In this document: positions 31,118 through 44,335 of the stretch, in pieces
How the letters are laid out: each line of letters starts with the position of its first letter
How positions within the stretch are numbered: the first letter of the stretch is position 1
Origin: Diabrotica undecimpunctata
Lineage: Eukaryota; Arthropoda; Insecta; Coleoptera; Chrysomelidae
Length of the DNA stretch: 64,000 nucleotides
Assembly: GCF_040954645.1 (NCBI RefSeq)
Contig: NC_092807.1
Coordinates: 82,712,608 to 82,776,607 of the forward strand
Direction: 5' to 3'
Notes under the pieces: model-generated
Database searches by the model: none
What the model saw: the letters and a program-made list of their open reading frames with translations, nothing else
What the model was told of the DNA's origin: nothing
Made by a program: the position numbers and the translations under genes

Positions 31118-32368
31118 CAACCTAGACGACTTCCATTTGCGAAAAGATATGAAGCCGAAGACATCGTCAAAGATATGAACAAACAAGTGGTAATTGAACC
31201 ATCAAACAGTCCATGGACATCACCAGTAGTGCTAGTAAAGAAGAAATATAGTTTAACGCGTTTTTGTATTGACTACCGATAGCTCAACGCGGTAACTAAA
31301 AAAGATAGGTATGCTTTGCCCACAATAGACGATACTTTGGATACTCTTTCTGGTTCTCGTTGGTTCTTCACACTCGATCTGAAAAGTTGATATTATCAAG
31401 CAGACATGGAGCCAGCTTATCAGAACAAAACCGCATTCTCGATAGAATCAGGGCTTTGACAGTTCACAGTTATACCCTTTGGTTTATGTAAGCCCCTGCC
31501 ACATTTAAAAGATTAATGGAGGCAGTTTTAAGAGGTCTAACATGGAAAACATGCCTGGTTTATTTGGACTATGTAATTGTGGTTGAAAGATCCTTTGATG
31601 AACATGCCAATAATCTAAAAGAAGTCTGTCAACGATTGTGGGTAGCGAATTTGAAGTTAAGTCCAAAGAAATGTCACATGTTTCGACGAGAAGTGAAGTA
31701 CTTGGAAAATATTCTAGCAAGTAATGATGTAACAGCTGATCCTGAAAAACTTGCAGCAATTAAGGATTGGCCAGTACCAAGAGATAAACACGAAATTAGA
31801 AGTTTTATTGGTCTATGTACATATTACCGACGTTTGGTCAAAGGATTTGCCAACATCTCCAAGTTGACAGAAGAAGGCAAAGAACATATATGGAGCGAAG
31901 AGTGTCAAAAAGTTTTCAAACAATTACAAATGGCTCTGATCAATGCAACGATTTTCATAAATCCAAATCCAAAATGGGCAGAAGAAAGTTATTGCTTACT
32001 TTAGCAAAGTCTTGTCGAAACCAGAAAGAAACTATTGCGTTACCAGAAGAGAATTGCTTTACCAGAAGAAAGGTGTAGTGAAGGCTTGCAAGAATTTCCA
32101 TAAATACTTGTATGGCAGAAAGTTTCTTCTTTGTACGGATCACGCCGCTCTAAAATGGCTTCCACAATTCCAGGGCCAGATGGCAAGATGGTTAGAACGG
32201 TTACAAGAATATGATTACGAGATCAAACATAGTGCTGGAAGAGTTCACTTGAATGCTGATGATCTTTCGAGAAGACCGTGCAGTGCAAATTGTAATTACT
32301 GTCTTAAATTAGAAGAACGACTTTGCGTGAGACGAACCACCGTAATTAATGATCAATCACAGCCTTAA
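31118..32368 (+). pseudogene. gypsy reverse transcriptase and RNase H, broken
   Basis: RT: VVIEPSNSPWTSPVVLVKKK, RFCIDYR, ALPTIDDTLDTLSGSRWFF then TLDLKS (motif A), frame changes near 31440-31510, then 31516-32004 with CLVYLDYVIVV (motif C; the second catalytic Asp is Tyr), KCHMFRREVKYL and FIGLCTYYRRLVKGFA. RNase H and connection (32012-32368): YCVTRRELL, FLLCTDHAALKWL, MARWLERLQEYDYEIKH and LNADDLSRRP. Domain order is normal. The motif C change alone would abolish polymerase activity. Confidence 0.88.
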
Positions 32369-32432
32369 CAGCTACAAGACGCTCAAGCAGATGATCCATG
32401 TATAAAAAGGGTATTGGATTGGATGCGTCGAA

Positions 32433-33224
32433 GTGAAAGGCAAGCGTTGGCAAGACATTAGTGTATGTAGTTCAGAAGTCAAGTGTTACTGTAGCCAATG
32501 GAATTGCCTAGTGCTAAAAGATGAACTTCTGCATAGAACCTTTGAGAACGATGATGGTACAGAAACTAAGCTTCAGTTGATTGTACCTAAAAGTAAAGTG
32601 TCAGAAGTATTGCGTCAGTTGCATGACGGTGCATCAGGTGGACACTTTGGTATTACGACGACTCTGCAAAAGGTTCGAGAACGGTTCTATTGGGTGAACT
32701 GTAAATATGATGTAAGAAGATGGTGCCGGAAATGTGAACTGTGTGCAACCAGTAATGGTCCAGTTGGTAAAAAAGGGGCACCCATGAAATAATACAATGT
32801 TGGTAGTCCTATGAAAAGAGTAGCAACCGACATTGCAGGTCCACTTCCAGAGAAGAATGATGGAAATAAATATATCCTGGTAGCCATGCATTATTTTACA
32901 AAATGGATTGAGGCCTATGCGATACCAAATAAAGAAGCTGCTTCCGTTGCAGAGGTACTTGTTAAAGAATTCTTTACCTTACCCAAGATAGGCCATGCAC
33001 TAGATAATCTGGATTGGAAGATTGTCAGAAGCATGCTTGAAGTTATCTTCCGAAAAACCGGCTTACGAATTACAGTGTGTTGCAATAATTCGATAAGATC
33101 GTGTCCTTCAAAGTCAGTAGACTGTTATTTCTTTCTGAGGGGTTCATGCAGAGCTGGAGAGTCCTGTAGATTCCGCAATCCTGGGCCTACATATGGAGTT
33201 GCTGATCGGGGCGCTCAGATTTAA
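32433..33224 (+). pseudogene. gypsy integrase fragment ending in a CCCH-like tail
   Basis: 32433-32792 holds the integrase zinc domain (VLRQLHDGASGGHFGITTT, then CRKCELCATSN). After a stop, 32811-33224 starts the catalytic core with RVATDIAGPLP (first catalytic Asp) and FTKWIEAYAIPN. A deletion then removes the rest of the core. The last ~45 residues contain CYFFLRGSCRAGESCRFRN and GPTYGVADRGAQI, a CCCH-type zinc-finger pattern (C-x7-C-x5-C-x3) in which the final His is Asn, stopping just before the polypurine tract. Confidence 0.8.
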
Positions 33225-33235
33225 GAGGGGAGCAG

Positions 33236-33508
33236 TGTTACGAACATGCATTCAACGTAGCCCATATAACGGTTGCATTGCGAGACGACGAGAATCTTCC
33301 CGATAAATCGAGCGCGGGAAAGATCAACCCGTCAAACAAATGAATTAGAGGTTGACTACTCCAGATTATTCTAGTACATAATAATTTTATATATATAAGC
33401 AGACCTTCTATGAATTAAGCTAGTTGAGATGATATTTTCGTGCTCTAAACTTATAAATAAATATATTTATATAAATTAGAACCGCTCGTTATTTTAAATC
33501 TCGCTACA
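33236..33508 (+). repeat. 3' LTR of gypsy element
   Basis: 273 bp, matches the 5' LTR from TGTTACGAACATGCATT to GCTACA with substitutions and small indels. Followed by the ATAG duplication. Confidence 0.9.
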
Positions 33509-35560
33509 ATAGCAACATTAGGGTAAATGATAAGGTAACAAACGAAAAAATCAAAACAACTAGCACTAACAAGGTAGGTAACCAATTTGATTTTAATAAC
33601 GATGCAACTTTGACCCAATTTAATAAAATAGATAGATCAGGTAATCCAAATTTAAATAAAGTAATAAATTTAAGATTAAATAATAAATATAAATTAGTAC
33701 ATAATGACCATATATAGAAGGATATAAAAAATAAAAACAGTAATATCGGCATAATTCGACTGTGGAAGCAGTGAGCTGCTAGGTAACAGATATATAATAT
33801 ATTATATATAACATATATATTAAAATGACACAAAAAGGTCTTCCCGAATGTTTCTGTCAAAAAATAACAAAATTATATGACTACAAAAATTTATATATAG
33901 GTAAATGGTAACACAATTGGTCCAAGGCTAGCGATGGATGGTTTACCTCAAAGAGGAATATTAAGCTTATTGTTAGATTTAATTTATACTGCTAATCTAG
34001 TAAAAAATTTAAACTCCACAAAAATTTTAAATTTGCAGATGATATAGTTATTTATCACGAACACATTAAAATAGAAAATGCAGTAAAATCCATTGAAGAA
34101 GGAGCCAAACATATTTAAATATGAAGTGAATTACATGGACTAAATATCTCTGATTCCAAAACTAAATTATGTATGTTTACAAGAAAACGAAAAGAAATAC
34201 CCAACTACATCTTAATAAACAATGTCTCCTATCCAGTGCAAAGTTATGTTAAATATTTGGGTATTACTCTTGGTAGACAGCTTCTCTGGAAAGAACATAA
34301 CGGGCAATATAGTTAAAAAACAGAAAAGGGAATAAATCTTCTTTGATTGTTGTCACACTTACGATGCGGAGCAGATCCAAATATTTCTTGGTTGTTATTT
34401 AAAAATAATATAAGAGCTTTAATCGACTATGGATCAATATTATACAATAACGCAACGCATCACAGTGTCATTTAAACAAAATAGACAAAATCGTTAATAA
34501 ATGGCTTAGATTGTGTATAGGAGCCCTAAGAAGTACACCCATTAGTAATCTACAAGTCGAATGCTGTAAAATGCCAATGGATATAAGACGAAAAAAACTT
34601 GGCATCAAACTTTTAGTTAGATTGTATGAGAAAAAGCCAAGTTTAATATTCAAAATACTCCAGCTGTTCCTAGGAGACTTAACCGAAAAATATAGGATAA
34701 AAAAGGGAACTCTAAATATAGTAGATTTCTATTCAAAAATAACAATATATGCTAAACAACTATATAAAAATATGACATAAACCCAAATTAAAATTTTGAC
34801 TTTAATACTCTGGAACAAGTTCAGGTATACTTGTTAAAGAACTACAGCAATTTGCCTACATCTCTAAGAAAATTAATGTTTATATCTGACAGTTCACAAT
34901 TGTTCAATGGTTGTTATATGCTGTATACAGATGCATCCAAAAGTATCGAAGGTGTGGGATATGCACACTGGGATAACAATAATAATAACTGTAAAATGTT
35001 TAAACTCAATTCCATCATGAGTATATACACATAGTGGAAGTACTAAAATATTTATCTAATATAAATCATTCAAAGTTTTTAATTTATAGTGAAAGCAAAA
35101 GGTCTTTAAGTAAAATTAGTGCCATAAATCCTAAATCAATAGTAAATTACATTGAATTATATAATAATCAATAAAATTAAAAAACTTCAGCAACAAGGCA
35201 AAACTGTTAAGTTGGCATGAATTTAAAGCCACCGTGGAATAACTGGAAATGAAATAGTAGATGAATTGGCAAAAAAACGCGATGACACAAGGAGTATTAA
35301 CCTATTATCTTTGTTCGTCTAGAGATATAATTATAATCAGACATATTCAAAGAGCTTAAGAAAGTATGGAAAGAAAGGTGTATTAATGAGAAAATAAATA
35401 CAGAAAATCATTACAGAGCAATCAGAAACTATATTACGGATAAATCTTGGTTTTCTAAAATAGAGTTGAAAAAGGATATGACCAGAACCATATGCAGAAT
35501 GAAATTTAACCACTGTCTTACACCATCATATATGTTAAAATGAATCTAGCTGATAGTGAT
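33509..35560 (+). mobile_element. I-group non-LTR element: ORF1 scrap, RT, RNase H (right of gypsy insertion)
   Basis: Plus strand, multiply frameshifted. 33509-33720 continues ORF1. RT begins about 33915 with AMDGLPQRGILS (motif B), then ILNFADDIVIY-like residues near 34030 (motif C; the frame needs a shift), YVKYLGITLGRQLLWKEH (about 34235-34295), IRALIDYGSILYNN, and WLRLCIGALRSTP (about 34505-34545). RNase H: MLYTDASKSIEGVGYAHW (34918-34971), then a frame change, KFLIYSESKRSL (35070-35110). A C-terminal segment with RTICRMKFNHCLTPS (about 35480-35530) ends the recognisable part. The endonuclease and N-terminal RT are deleted. Same group as 12216-13756. Confidence 0.8.
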
Positions 35561-36235
35561 AGTTAGTAGGTTAGGGTAACCTAAAATATAAAATTTTTAA
35601 CCGTTCTCTTATATCTAATAAGGTTAATAATTTTTTTAATTCCCTGTATTCTTTAACCGATGTCCACCATCCCATTAAATTAAATTATTTATTAACATTA
35701 GAAAACAATGAGTTTCTATACGGATTATAGTATAAACAGGTTTTAGATATAAAAGAAAATTTTAGTTGTAAATATAAAGTAAGAATATTTTTGTAATTTG
35801 TTAGAATATAAAAAAATAAATAAAAAAAATTAATATAAAAAAAAGAGAGAAAATGAGGAACTTGGACAGTCCATAGTAAAGTAGCTATTGAATTAGGTAG
35901 GCAGCTGCAGAAGAGTTTGCTGTGGAACTCTGAGGACCTCATCACCTATTTTCTATATAAATAACTAAAAAAGCACCTAATAGAAAAAAAAAACTAGAAT
36001 CAAATTACCAAAAAAAGACCATATATTAGAGATCAATATTAGTAATAGATGTAGGATAAGATTGTATACGAAACAATGACTAATAAAAAAATTAGTAAAA
36101 ATTGTAAGATTGACCAATGGATTTAGTGTCCGCAGTCATATAAACACAAATAAACAACAATACTTATACGATGCAATTATAAATATATAAATAACAGCAA
36201 TATTACGATTTTGTACCAGATTAGTCGTGATATAA
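35561..36235. other. AT-rich sequence, probably 3' UTR of the I-group element and spacer
   Basis: No protein motif on either strand. An A-rich run at about 35810-35850 could mark an old 3' tail. Confidence 0.35.
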
Positions 36236-36239
36236 TTTT

Positions 36240-36640
36240 TTCAACATTATTATTTCATCATCGATATGATCGGCTATTTATAAGGACGATGTCATCTGCG
36301 TATCTAAAATCACTGAGACTCTTCTCATTTATGTTTATACCATACTAGTTCAGATCTGTCCTTTTTCAAGTACATTTTAAATGCGTCGTGCCTAGCTTTG
36401 GACAGACGGTGTCTCTTTGCCGCAGATGAATATATAATTTATTTGTTTATAGTTTAGAGAGTATCTTACGCTAGCTGTAGTATTTTAATAAATATATTAG
36501 AATATGTTAATGAAGCATTGGTCTATTTGGCCTTGTGTCAACGATAACATTTTTTGCTAGTTTATAGTATCGAATGCTCTCTTGCAGTCCACGCATATCA
36601 GTGCCAAACCTTATTATGTCAATTTAAAATATTAAGTGTT
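36240..36640 (-). pseudogene. Non-LTR RT fragment (motifs A and C)
   Basis: Minus-strand frames give GLALICVDCKRAFDTIN (motif A, about 36560-36615), then a divergent middle, and RYADDIVL-type motif C near 36285-36310. The A-to-C distance is short, so motif B has been lost or is unrecognisable. Clade undetermined. Confidence 0.55.
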
Positions 36641-36649
36641 CCGTATTTC

Positions 36650-37420
36650 GATTGATTTCCTCGATATTTTGCTATCTCAGCTTACATGAAACACTGTGCG
36701 ATACATTTATATGTAAAAAGCTTGCAATTTTTGATGGATTTCTTTTTAGTACGTTTCACAGCTTAAGAACCACACATCAGAGCTTTATCAGAATGGATAA
36801 AAAAGTTTTATATTGGAGAGGAAATGGCACATGTTTATCAATCTAGGTTTTGCAATTTTCATTTGTCGTCTAATCTTTTGGGAATGGTAAGGTTGACGGT
36901 TGATTTCTCTACATAAATACATATATACAGTTTCTTCCATTGGCCAAAACTGTTGCGTTAATGCAAATGTTTGTTGTTTTTATATTATTGTTGATTTCAC
37001 TAAATACATTGATTTTGATTCGTTGACTCCAAGTGAACAACTTTCGCTGGCTTTTGTTAATGCCTTTACCAAATTTGAACTTGTTCCTTTATATCTATCG
37101 GAATACTGGTATAGCCGGCGTACCTCATGTTATTTAGTAAGATGTTAAATTAAGCTTCTTCCCTTCTGTTCTGCAATGATATTCCAATAACGTATTTTAC
37201 ATATAATCAAAAGATAGCACAAATCCTTGCCTATCTCCTATATTTTATAACTTCTAGTGCCAATAGTTGTTTCGGTTACTATTAATATACCTTTCATCTA
37301 TTTCCACTTCAGTAAGTATTTTAATTAGTTAATTGCGCTGTAGACGGTTTAATGCCTTCCTGTTCTTTACTCTAATGGAGACAATATCTTATGGTTTAAA
37401 AAAAAATTATTCCATTATTT
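36650..37420 (-). pseudogene. Non-LTR RT fragment (motif B to post-RT)
   Basis: Minus-strand scraps in several frames: EIDERYINSNRNNYWH (about 37265-37315), DRQGFVLSFDYM (motif B, about 37210-37240), KALTKASESCSLGVNESKS (about 37000-37060), and KIRRQMKIAKPRLINMCHF (about 36830-36880). Their order matches the stretch from motif B through the post-catalytic region of a LINE RT. It precedes the separate fragment 36240-36640 in reading direction although the motifs there come earlier in RT, so two copies are present. Confidence 0.5.
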
Positions 37421-37755
37421 GGCTATTCAATTTAATCGATAATTTATAACCAATAACAAAAAGATGTAAGCGTATCATTATGATCTGACTACTTGATAAA
37501 TGGAATCACTTATGAATCGAAACAAAACGTGATCCACGTATAATTCTTAAATGAATAAATCTATATGAATCCACGGATTCAAACATTCAAATTTGAAATT
37601 AATCAGAGAGATATTTGAACATTTCACACATGCATGTAAAACCAATCAAATTATATTCGACTGACCTACGAATCGTGGGAATACTTAACTAATACACTTA
37701 TGCTACAAAAGAATTAAATATTTCATGTTCTTACTACAAAATAAATCGCAGTTTT

Positions 37756-37760
<5 letters not shown>
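37421..37760. other. No recognisable gene
   Basis: AT-rich sequence ending at a TA array. No motif on either strand. Confidence 0.4.

Positions 37761-37809
<49 letters not shown>
37761..37809. repeat. (TA)n array at truncated gag
   Basis: A pure TA array of about 24 units. The minus-strand gag of the adjacent LTR element stops exactly here, after the codons for SKEIKEDMK. Confidence 0.95.
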
Positions 37810-39572
<1,763 letters not shown>

Positions 39573-39634
<62 letters not shown>

Positions 39635-39649
39635 GTATATATTATATAT

Positions 39650-39696
<47 letters not shown>
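39573..39696. repeat. (TA)n arrays flanking the LTR start
   Basis: Arrays at 39573-39631 and 39653-39696, separated by AAATGTATATATTATATATCTT. The LTR of the minus-strand element begins directly at 39572. Confidence 0.95.
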
Positions 39697-39703
<7 letters not shown>

Positions 39704-39859
39704 TATATATGAATTAAGACGCCGAATATATAAAAATAAGCGGCGAAAGGAACACAATTCGTCAAACTTTCCGTATATGAATTGGTATCAAAAGGCGAAA
39801 CAAGAAACAAGAATGAAGAGGTCCAGGTAGAAAAAAAACATCCTAGCTCCGAAATCTCC

Positions 39860-40265
39860 AAGTATTAACACGTCTGTGAATCGTATATCCTCTTGTATCT
39901 CATTCCAGGCTACTGCAACTTTCCTAATAAGAGCTGCTTAAATATGTGGAATGATTTGCAATTTCAAGAGCCTGAAACCTATTATGTTAGAAACATGTTT
40001 AATAATTGGGAACAGATCAAGCGATCGTCGTGACTAAAAGGTGGATGTGATATTGATTCATGATGGTTATTGATTATCTGGCAATATGTGGTCTGGCATT
40101 GTCTAGCTAAAAAATTGTGTTTTGGATGGTGTTTAGGTATGGAACAAAATGAGGCACCACTACTTCCTTTATATAGCGTAGGTCTATCATATTGCCTATG
40201 ATGAACATTCCTGGTGATGTTCTACCATAAACAATAGCACCCCATACGATGAAAACTGTAGTCAG
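39860..40265 (-). pseudogene. Tc1/mariner transposase C-terminal fragment
   Basis: The minus strand encodes GAIVYGRTSPGMFIIGNMID (about 40190-40250), YLNTIQNTIF, stop, LDNARPHIAR (40080-40140), then SLDLFPIIKHVSN and AWNEIQEDIRF (39890-40030). The DNARPH segment holds the second catalytic Asp of DDE transposases, and the DLxPIxHV-like segment is where the third catalytic residue lies (here the Glu position reads Lys). Terminal inverted repeats were not identified. The copy is inactive. Confidence 0.7.
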
Positions 40266-41555
40266 TCACTACTAAAGTCAAAACTAAAATAGGTATGGTG
40301 TGTTAATATACACGCGCTAAAGACAAGGAATGATGGGCTAGAAGTAGATAGATTAATCAAAATTCGATCCAGCTAGGAGTTTGTAGGGACTAATCAACAC
40401 TTAGACACAGAACTGGCCTGTCTCAGATTAACAGAGTGTATGGAAAGTTAACAGGACGGTGACGATAATTGGCGATGCACATCGTTACACCACGGCGTGG
40501 GGAACGTGCCAGTCTCTATCAAATTGTGCGTAACGTCTTTATTCACGTCGCCTTCTGACTCTTTCCCGACTATCGTTTATTCCCCGACAGAAACAGGATT
40601 TGTCACGAAAATCACCTGATTCTATTCTCGCTCTCATAGAAATCTTTCTATACACCAGATTAAATGGTTACGCCGATATTCAGCAGTGAGAGGTAGCCCC
40701 AACGTGGGCATTAAGCAAGAAGGTCAAACTGTAGTATTCGGTATTATACCATACACGTATTAACCATCCTTCCATGCTCTTTAAATCACTGATTTTCATT
40801 AGTCTGATGCACTGAATCTGTCTTTTAGAGCCAAAAGTCCTAATCGTAGATTTTGTTGTTTTGTGGTCCCTCTGTGATGTCTAGGACCCCACGCTCGGTG
40901 TCCTTGGCCTTTTTGAGTCCACGTTCGTTCATACATATACTGCCTAAGGATTTATTGGTCCTCCTAGAAACTCTACACTACTTGTTGCTGCAGGTAACAA
41001 CACGACAATTCGACCCCTCTTAAGGTCACTTAGCTGGGATACTCGACAAATCTTAGGCAGTCTAGGTATTTTGAGCAAAAAAATAGGCTTCGCAATAATC
41101 TACACAAAATTTTAAATAAATTGACACTATAAATTCACGAAAAAATTAATGTTTATTTACCACGAAATAGTTCACAAAGTCACCAGATATACCTGAAAAT
41201 TTTAACTCCATTGCAAGATATGACTTGCTGGAATTATTAAGTAAAATTAATATTTAAATTTTAATTTTTTTGTTTAAAGTTTTCAATATAATTGTATTGG
41301 ACTAAAAATATTTTCTGCTATGTGGGATCTTTTTATAAATGGGTATTCTTAAAAAGCTACCTATATATTAATACGTCAGTTAAAAAGATAAGAAATCACG
41401 ATTATTTTAATTTTTTCATGATGCTGGCTATTACATATCTTAAGACATGATTAATGTGGAAATATTTCTAATAAATTTTTCGATAAAACAAAAGAAAGAG
41501 TTATAAAAAGTAATATAATACTACTATAAATGTTATTTCATATTCTTTAAAAGTC
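40266..41555. other. Unassigned sequence, moderately GC-rich in part
   Basis: 40290-41050 is less AT-rich than its neighbours and may include the N-terminal part of the Tc1/mariner element, but I see no motif that proves it. A segment GATATTCAGCAGTGAGAGG (about 40676) recalls the RTE tail at 9763-9785. The rest is AT-rich. Confidence 0.3.
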
Positions 41556-41559
41556 TTTT

Positions 41560-41960
41560 TCCTCCAATTTGTGCGGCTTTGATATCGATAGTGTCTTCTT
41601 CTGCTAGCTTTATTATTGTTCTTTTTTATTAAAGCTTTCCTTATTTCATTTGTTGATTTATCAGGCAATAATTCCGATCCTTGGTTGACTAATATTTTTC
41701 CAGAATTTGCGAACTTTTCCGTTTGTTGCTATTATGGTTTTGTTGACTTTGGTATAATTATGTATTAATATGTACTAGTCTAAGTAATTCTTCTTTAATT
41801 GATGAGCATAGTTTCATCTTTGTCTTTCAGATTCGTTATTTATTTTTTGCCATTTTTTAATTTTCTTAGAACTTTGAGGATCCTATTATCTTCAATCATT
41901 TGTTGAATTTTTTACTTTTATACTTTCGGTCGTCAGTCCTAGATTTTTGTATTATTTTAC
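41560..41960 (-). pseudogene. Non-LTR element fragment preceding RT
   Basis: The minus strand gives EDNRILKVLRKLKNGKK (about 41855-41910), NLKDKDETMLIN (about 41810-41845) and GSELLPDKSTNEIRKALIK (about 41630-41685), the segment joining endonuclease and RT in LINE polyproteins (the typical continuation NNKASG.D is partly visible). No catalytic motif is retained. Confidence 0.55.
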
Positions 41961-42169
41961 TTATCACTCTAAGTTCGTGGTATTATTTGCGTTACGTTGC
42001 CTCGTATCTATTACGTTAGTATCACAGAATAGTAAGTAGAGGAGTATGTCATTTATAAACTTATTTAGTTGCACCATTTAGAATGCTGGAAAAACTAAAA
42101 ATACAAGGCAATGAAAAATTATACTTTTAATAGTAAAAATATCCTCAATTAACAAGTTTTTAGGCCTTT

Positions 42170-42420
42170 CTTTCGAAAAATATTCCGCATATCATGGACA
42201 GCTAGGGTGAGAAACGAGGAGGTCCTAAGAAAATAACCACTGAGAGAGAATTACTTAACTTGATCTGGATCTATAAAAAATTGGATATCTGGGTCATATT
42301 CTGAGAAGAAAAAAAATATGCAATCCCTCATTTTATTATCCAAGGAAAGATTGTTAGCAAGAAAGGAGTAGGTTACAAACAAATATCATGAAAACGGAAT
42401 ATAAAGAAATAAACAGGCAT
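42170..42420 (+). pseudogene. Non-LTR polyprotein C-terminal fragment
   Basis: One plus-strand frame with a single stop: RKIFRISWTARVRNEEVLRK, TERELLNLIWIYKKLDIWV, stop, then FIIQGKIVSKKGVG. This matches the end of the LINE family whose other pieces lie at 63705-64000 (RKLEYLGHTTRAEKY and QLIMQGKIQGKRIIGRRR). It is a post-RT region without catalytic residues. Confidence 0.7.
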
Positions 42421-42904
42421 AAATAATAATTGCGAACTTTTTGATGCCACAAAAGTAAAATGTCTGACCAGATAATTCACCAACGCACTATAGGAGAAAA
42501 AGAATGGATTACACTCTGTAAAATAAAATAACCATAATATTTTGTAAATCTGGACGCTTAGTGTTAGGTATCAACAAATCCATTAACTAAAGCAATCTAA
42601 ATGCTTAGTGTATATATCAACCAATCAAAATGTAAAGAACAGAAGAAATATAACACAAAAAATCAAAGTGGGTAATATGAAATGTCGAAAATAATTTAAT
42701 TTTTAGTGAAATACCCCAGTTGGTTTATTTATTTGAATTTGAAGTATCTCTTGTTTTATAAAATGGTTTTTATTTGAATGTAAGATCTCTTAGTTGTGAA
42801 TATTTGATTTATTTTTTGCAATAGAGTGATTTCTTTCTTCACCAGCCGCAGTATTTGTATTGGACTGAAAAATAGGATTAATTTAATATTATTTTCCTTT
42901 AATT

Positions 42905-43312
42905 TCTATTCTTCCTCTGGTTTAGGTTCTATTCTTCCTCTGGTTCAGGTTTTATTCCTCTCGGTCCTATCTTCTTTTGTTATTAAATTTTTCTTTTTCG
43001 TTATCCTTGATTTTTCTTGACTAAAAATGGGGATCCTCGGATCACTACTGATGATTCTATTGTCCATTTCTGTATTTATTTCTTGCTGGAGCTCCGAGGC
43101 TGTATAGTACTTCTCATTAATGTAAAGGTTATGATTTTTTATAAAGCATGTATTTTTTATATCCCGCCTAGCGAGTAGTAGATGCTTACTTAATATGTAG
43201 TTTTCTCGAACAATCCCAAAAATAAATATATTATTTTGCCTTTTATATTTTTTAGTTATTTTAATTTTGTTCTTTAAGTATTCATTTTCTTGTGAGTATT
43301 TTACTTTGCGTT
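42905..43312 (-). pseudogene. Non-LTR element ORF1 fragment
   Basis: A continuous minus-strand frame encodes KVKYSQENEYLKNKIKI, QNNIFIFGIVREN, KHLLLARRDIKNTCFIKNH, LYINEKYYTASELQQEIN and DNRIISSDPRIPIF. The coiled coil followed by NNIxIFGI and LKLARxxxKNCYIKxxxLYVDxKVYTAxEL is the pattern of LINE ORF1 proteins in which an RRM-like part precedes the C-terminus. The RRM middle is deleted between IFGIVREN and KHLLLA. Neighbouring LINE scraps are on both strands, and none is clearly contiguous. Confidence 0.6.
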
Positions 43313-44030
43313 GTATTTATTAAATTTGTAGAGTTAATCTTACTTCTGAAGCAATAATCAAATTCTTTAGATCGCTATTTACTTTTTATATTTCTTCCAA
43401 CAATTTATTATTTGTAGCTACAAAAATATTCATTATTCTTTTCAGTATATTTTAAGTAGTGTATGGCCACTTAATTTAGTTTTAGATATTATAAGAAAGC
43501 AAATTGTCTTTGTTTTTTGAATATACCTACTTCGAATATAAAGGTTATGAAAAGTTTATATTGTTTAAACTGAAAATACTTAACATGCTTTTCTTACATA
43601 ATTTGTGATGTTAGTCTTATCTTTCACTTACGAATTTGTTTTTAATTTAAATCCGCTATATTTTCCATGACTCATCAACATGGGCCCCGGCAGCGGAGTA
43701 CAAGTGAGTTCAATTGCACTCCCCTGTCCTAAGAAAAAGTACATAGATATACATGTATAGAGTCATATTTTATATTGGTTAATAGTATGTGTAGATGCAA
43801 ACGCCTTCCCCTGAAAACAGATGTACCCCTCTGAAATATTCCTGGCGGCGCCAATGCTCATCATTACTCAGTATCAGCTACATATACACTTGTTCATACA
43901 AACGCATCCACACACGATGTAAATCAATATAAAACAATGGATGGAGAACTAGACTTTGAAACTAACAAATATACAGGAGATGGTATACCTATATTAAAAA
44001 CAGCATTAATTATGTTGACTGTAAACACAA
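43313..44030. other. No recognisable gene
   Basis: AT-rich except 43675-43870, which contains GGGCCCCGGCAGCGG and CTGGCGGCGCCAATG; these GC islands look like the edges of small transposons but no matching inverted end was found. Confidence 0.3.
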
Positions 44031-44039
44031 TGTTTTAAA

Positions 44040-44335
44040 AGAGAGGAAGTCAATTTATCACAGAGAAAAGCTAACAAAATCACTCCCAAACATTTCTCCC
44101 AAAAATGTTGTAAGAATAAAAGATATACGTAAATTTAAGGACTGTAAGGTTATAATTAGTGAGATCATGAATCAACAATATCATAAGTTGTTTCTGCTCG
44201 ATATCAAAATAAAAAATGAAACTAAACGAAAATATCGGAGGGGTACACAAAAAATCAAGTGCTAGATATTAGACGATAAGGAAGAAAAACTATTCAGGGT
44301 GAAAGTCGTCAAAAAATATGCTGAAATATAAAAAG
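44040..44335 (+). pseudogene. Possible gypsy integrase C-terminal fragment
   Basis: The plus strand encodes ERKSIYHREKLTKSLPNI, SPKNVVRIKDIRKFKD and KYRRGTQKIK with one stop. The order KYHRxxxKxLPxLxPGxxVRIxD followed by a strand-rich region and a YRRNxxxL-like end resembles the SH3-like C-terminal part of gypsy integrases. The central portion is poorly conserved, and no other pol sequence adjoins it, so the call is tentative. Confidence 0.35.

Larger units (their letters stand above)
28460..33508 (+). mobile_element. Ty3/gypsy LTR retrotransposon with both LTRs
   Basis: LTRs at 28460-28738 and 33236-33508 begin TGTTACG and end GCTACA. Target duplication ATAG lies at 28456-28459 and 33509-33512. 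A purine tract AAGAGGGGAGCAG (33223-33235) precedes the right LTR. Order inside is gag (SAP-like N-terminus, coiled coil, core, zinc knuckle), protease, RT, RNase H and integrase, all plus strand, with many single stops and a truncated integrase. I find no standard primer site after the left LTR. LTR divergence (several substitutions and indels) indicates an old copy. It sits inside an I-group ORF1 and has itself received an insertion (30020-30192). Confidence 0.92.

Noticed and set aside
33504..33860. Minus-strand 118-codon frame resembling a membrane protein
   Set aside because: Antisense to the AT-rich ORF1 region of the I-group element; no homology-like pattern.
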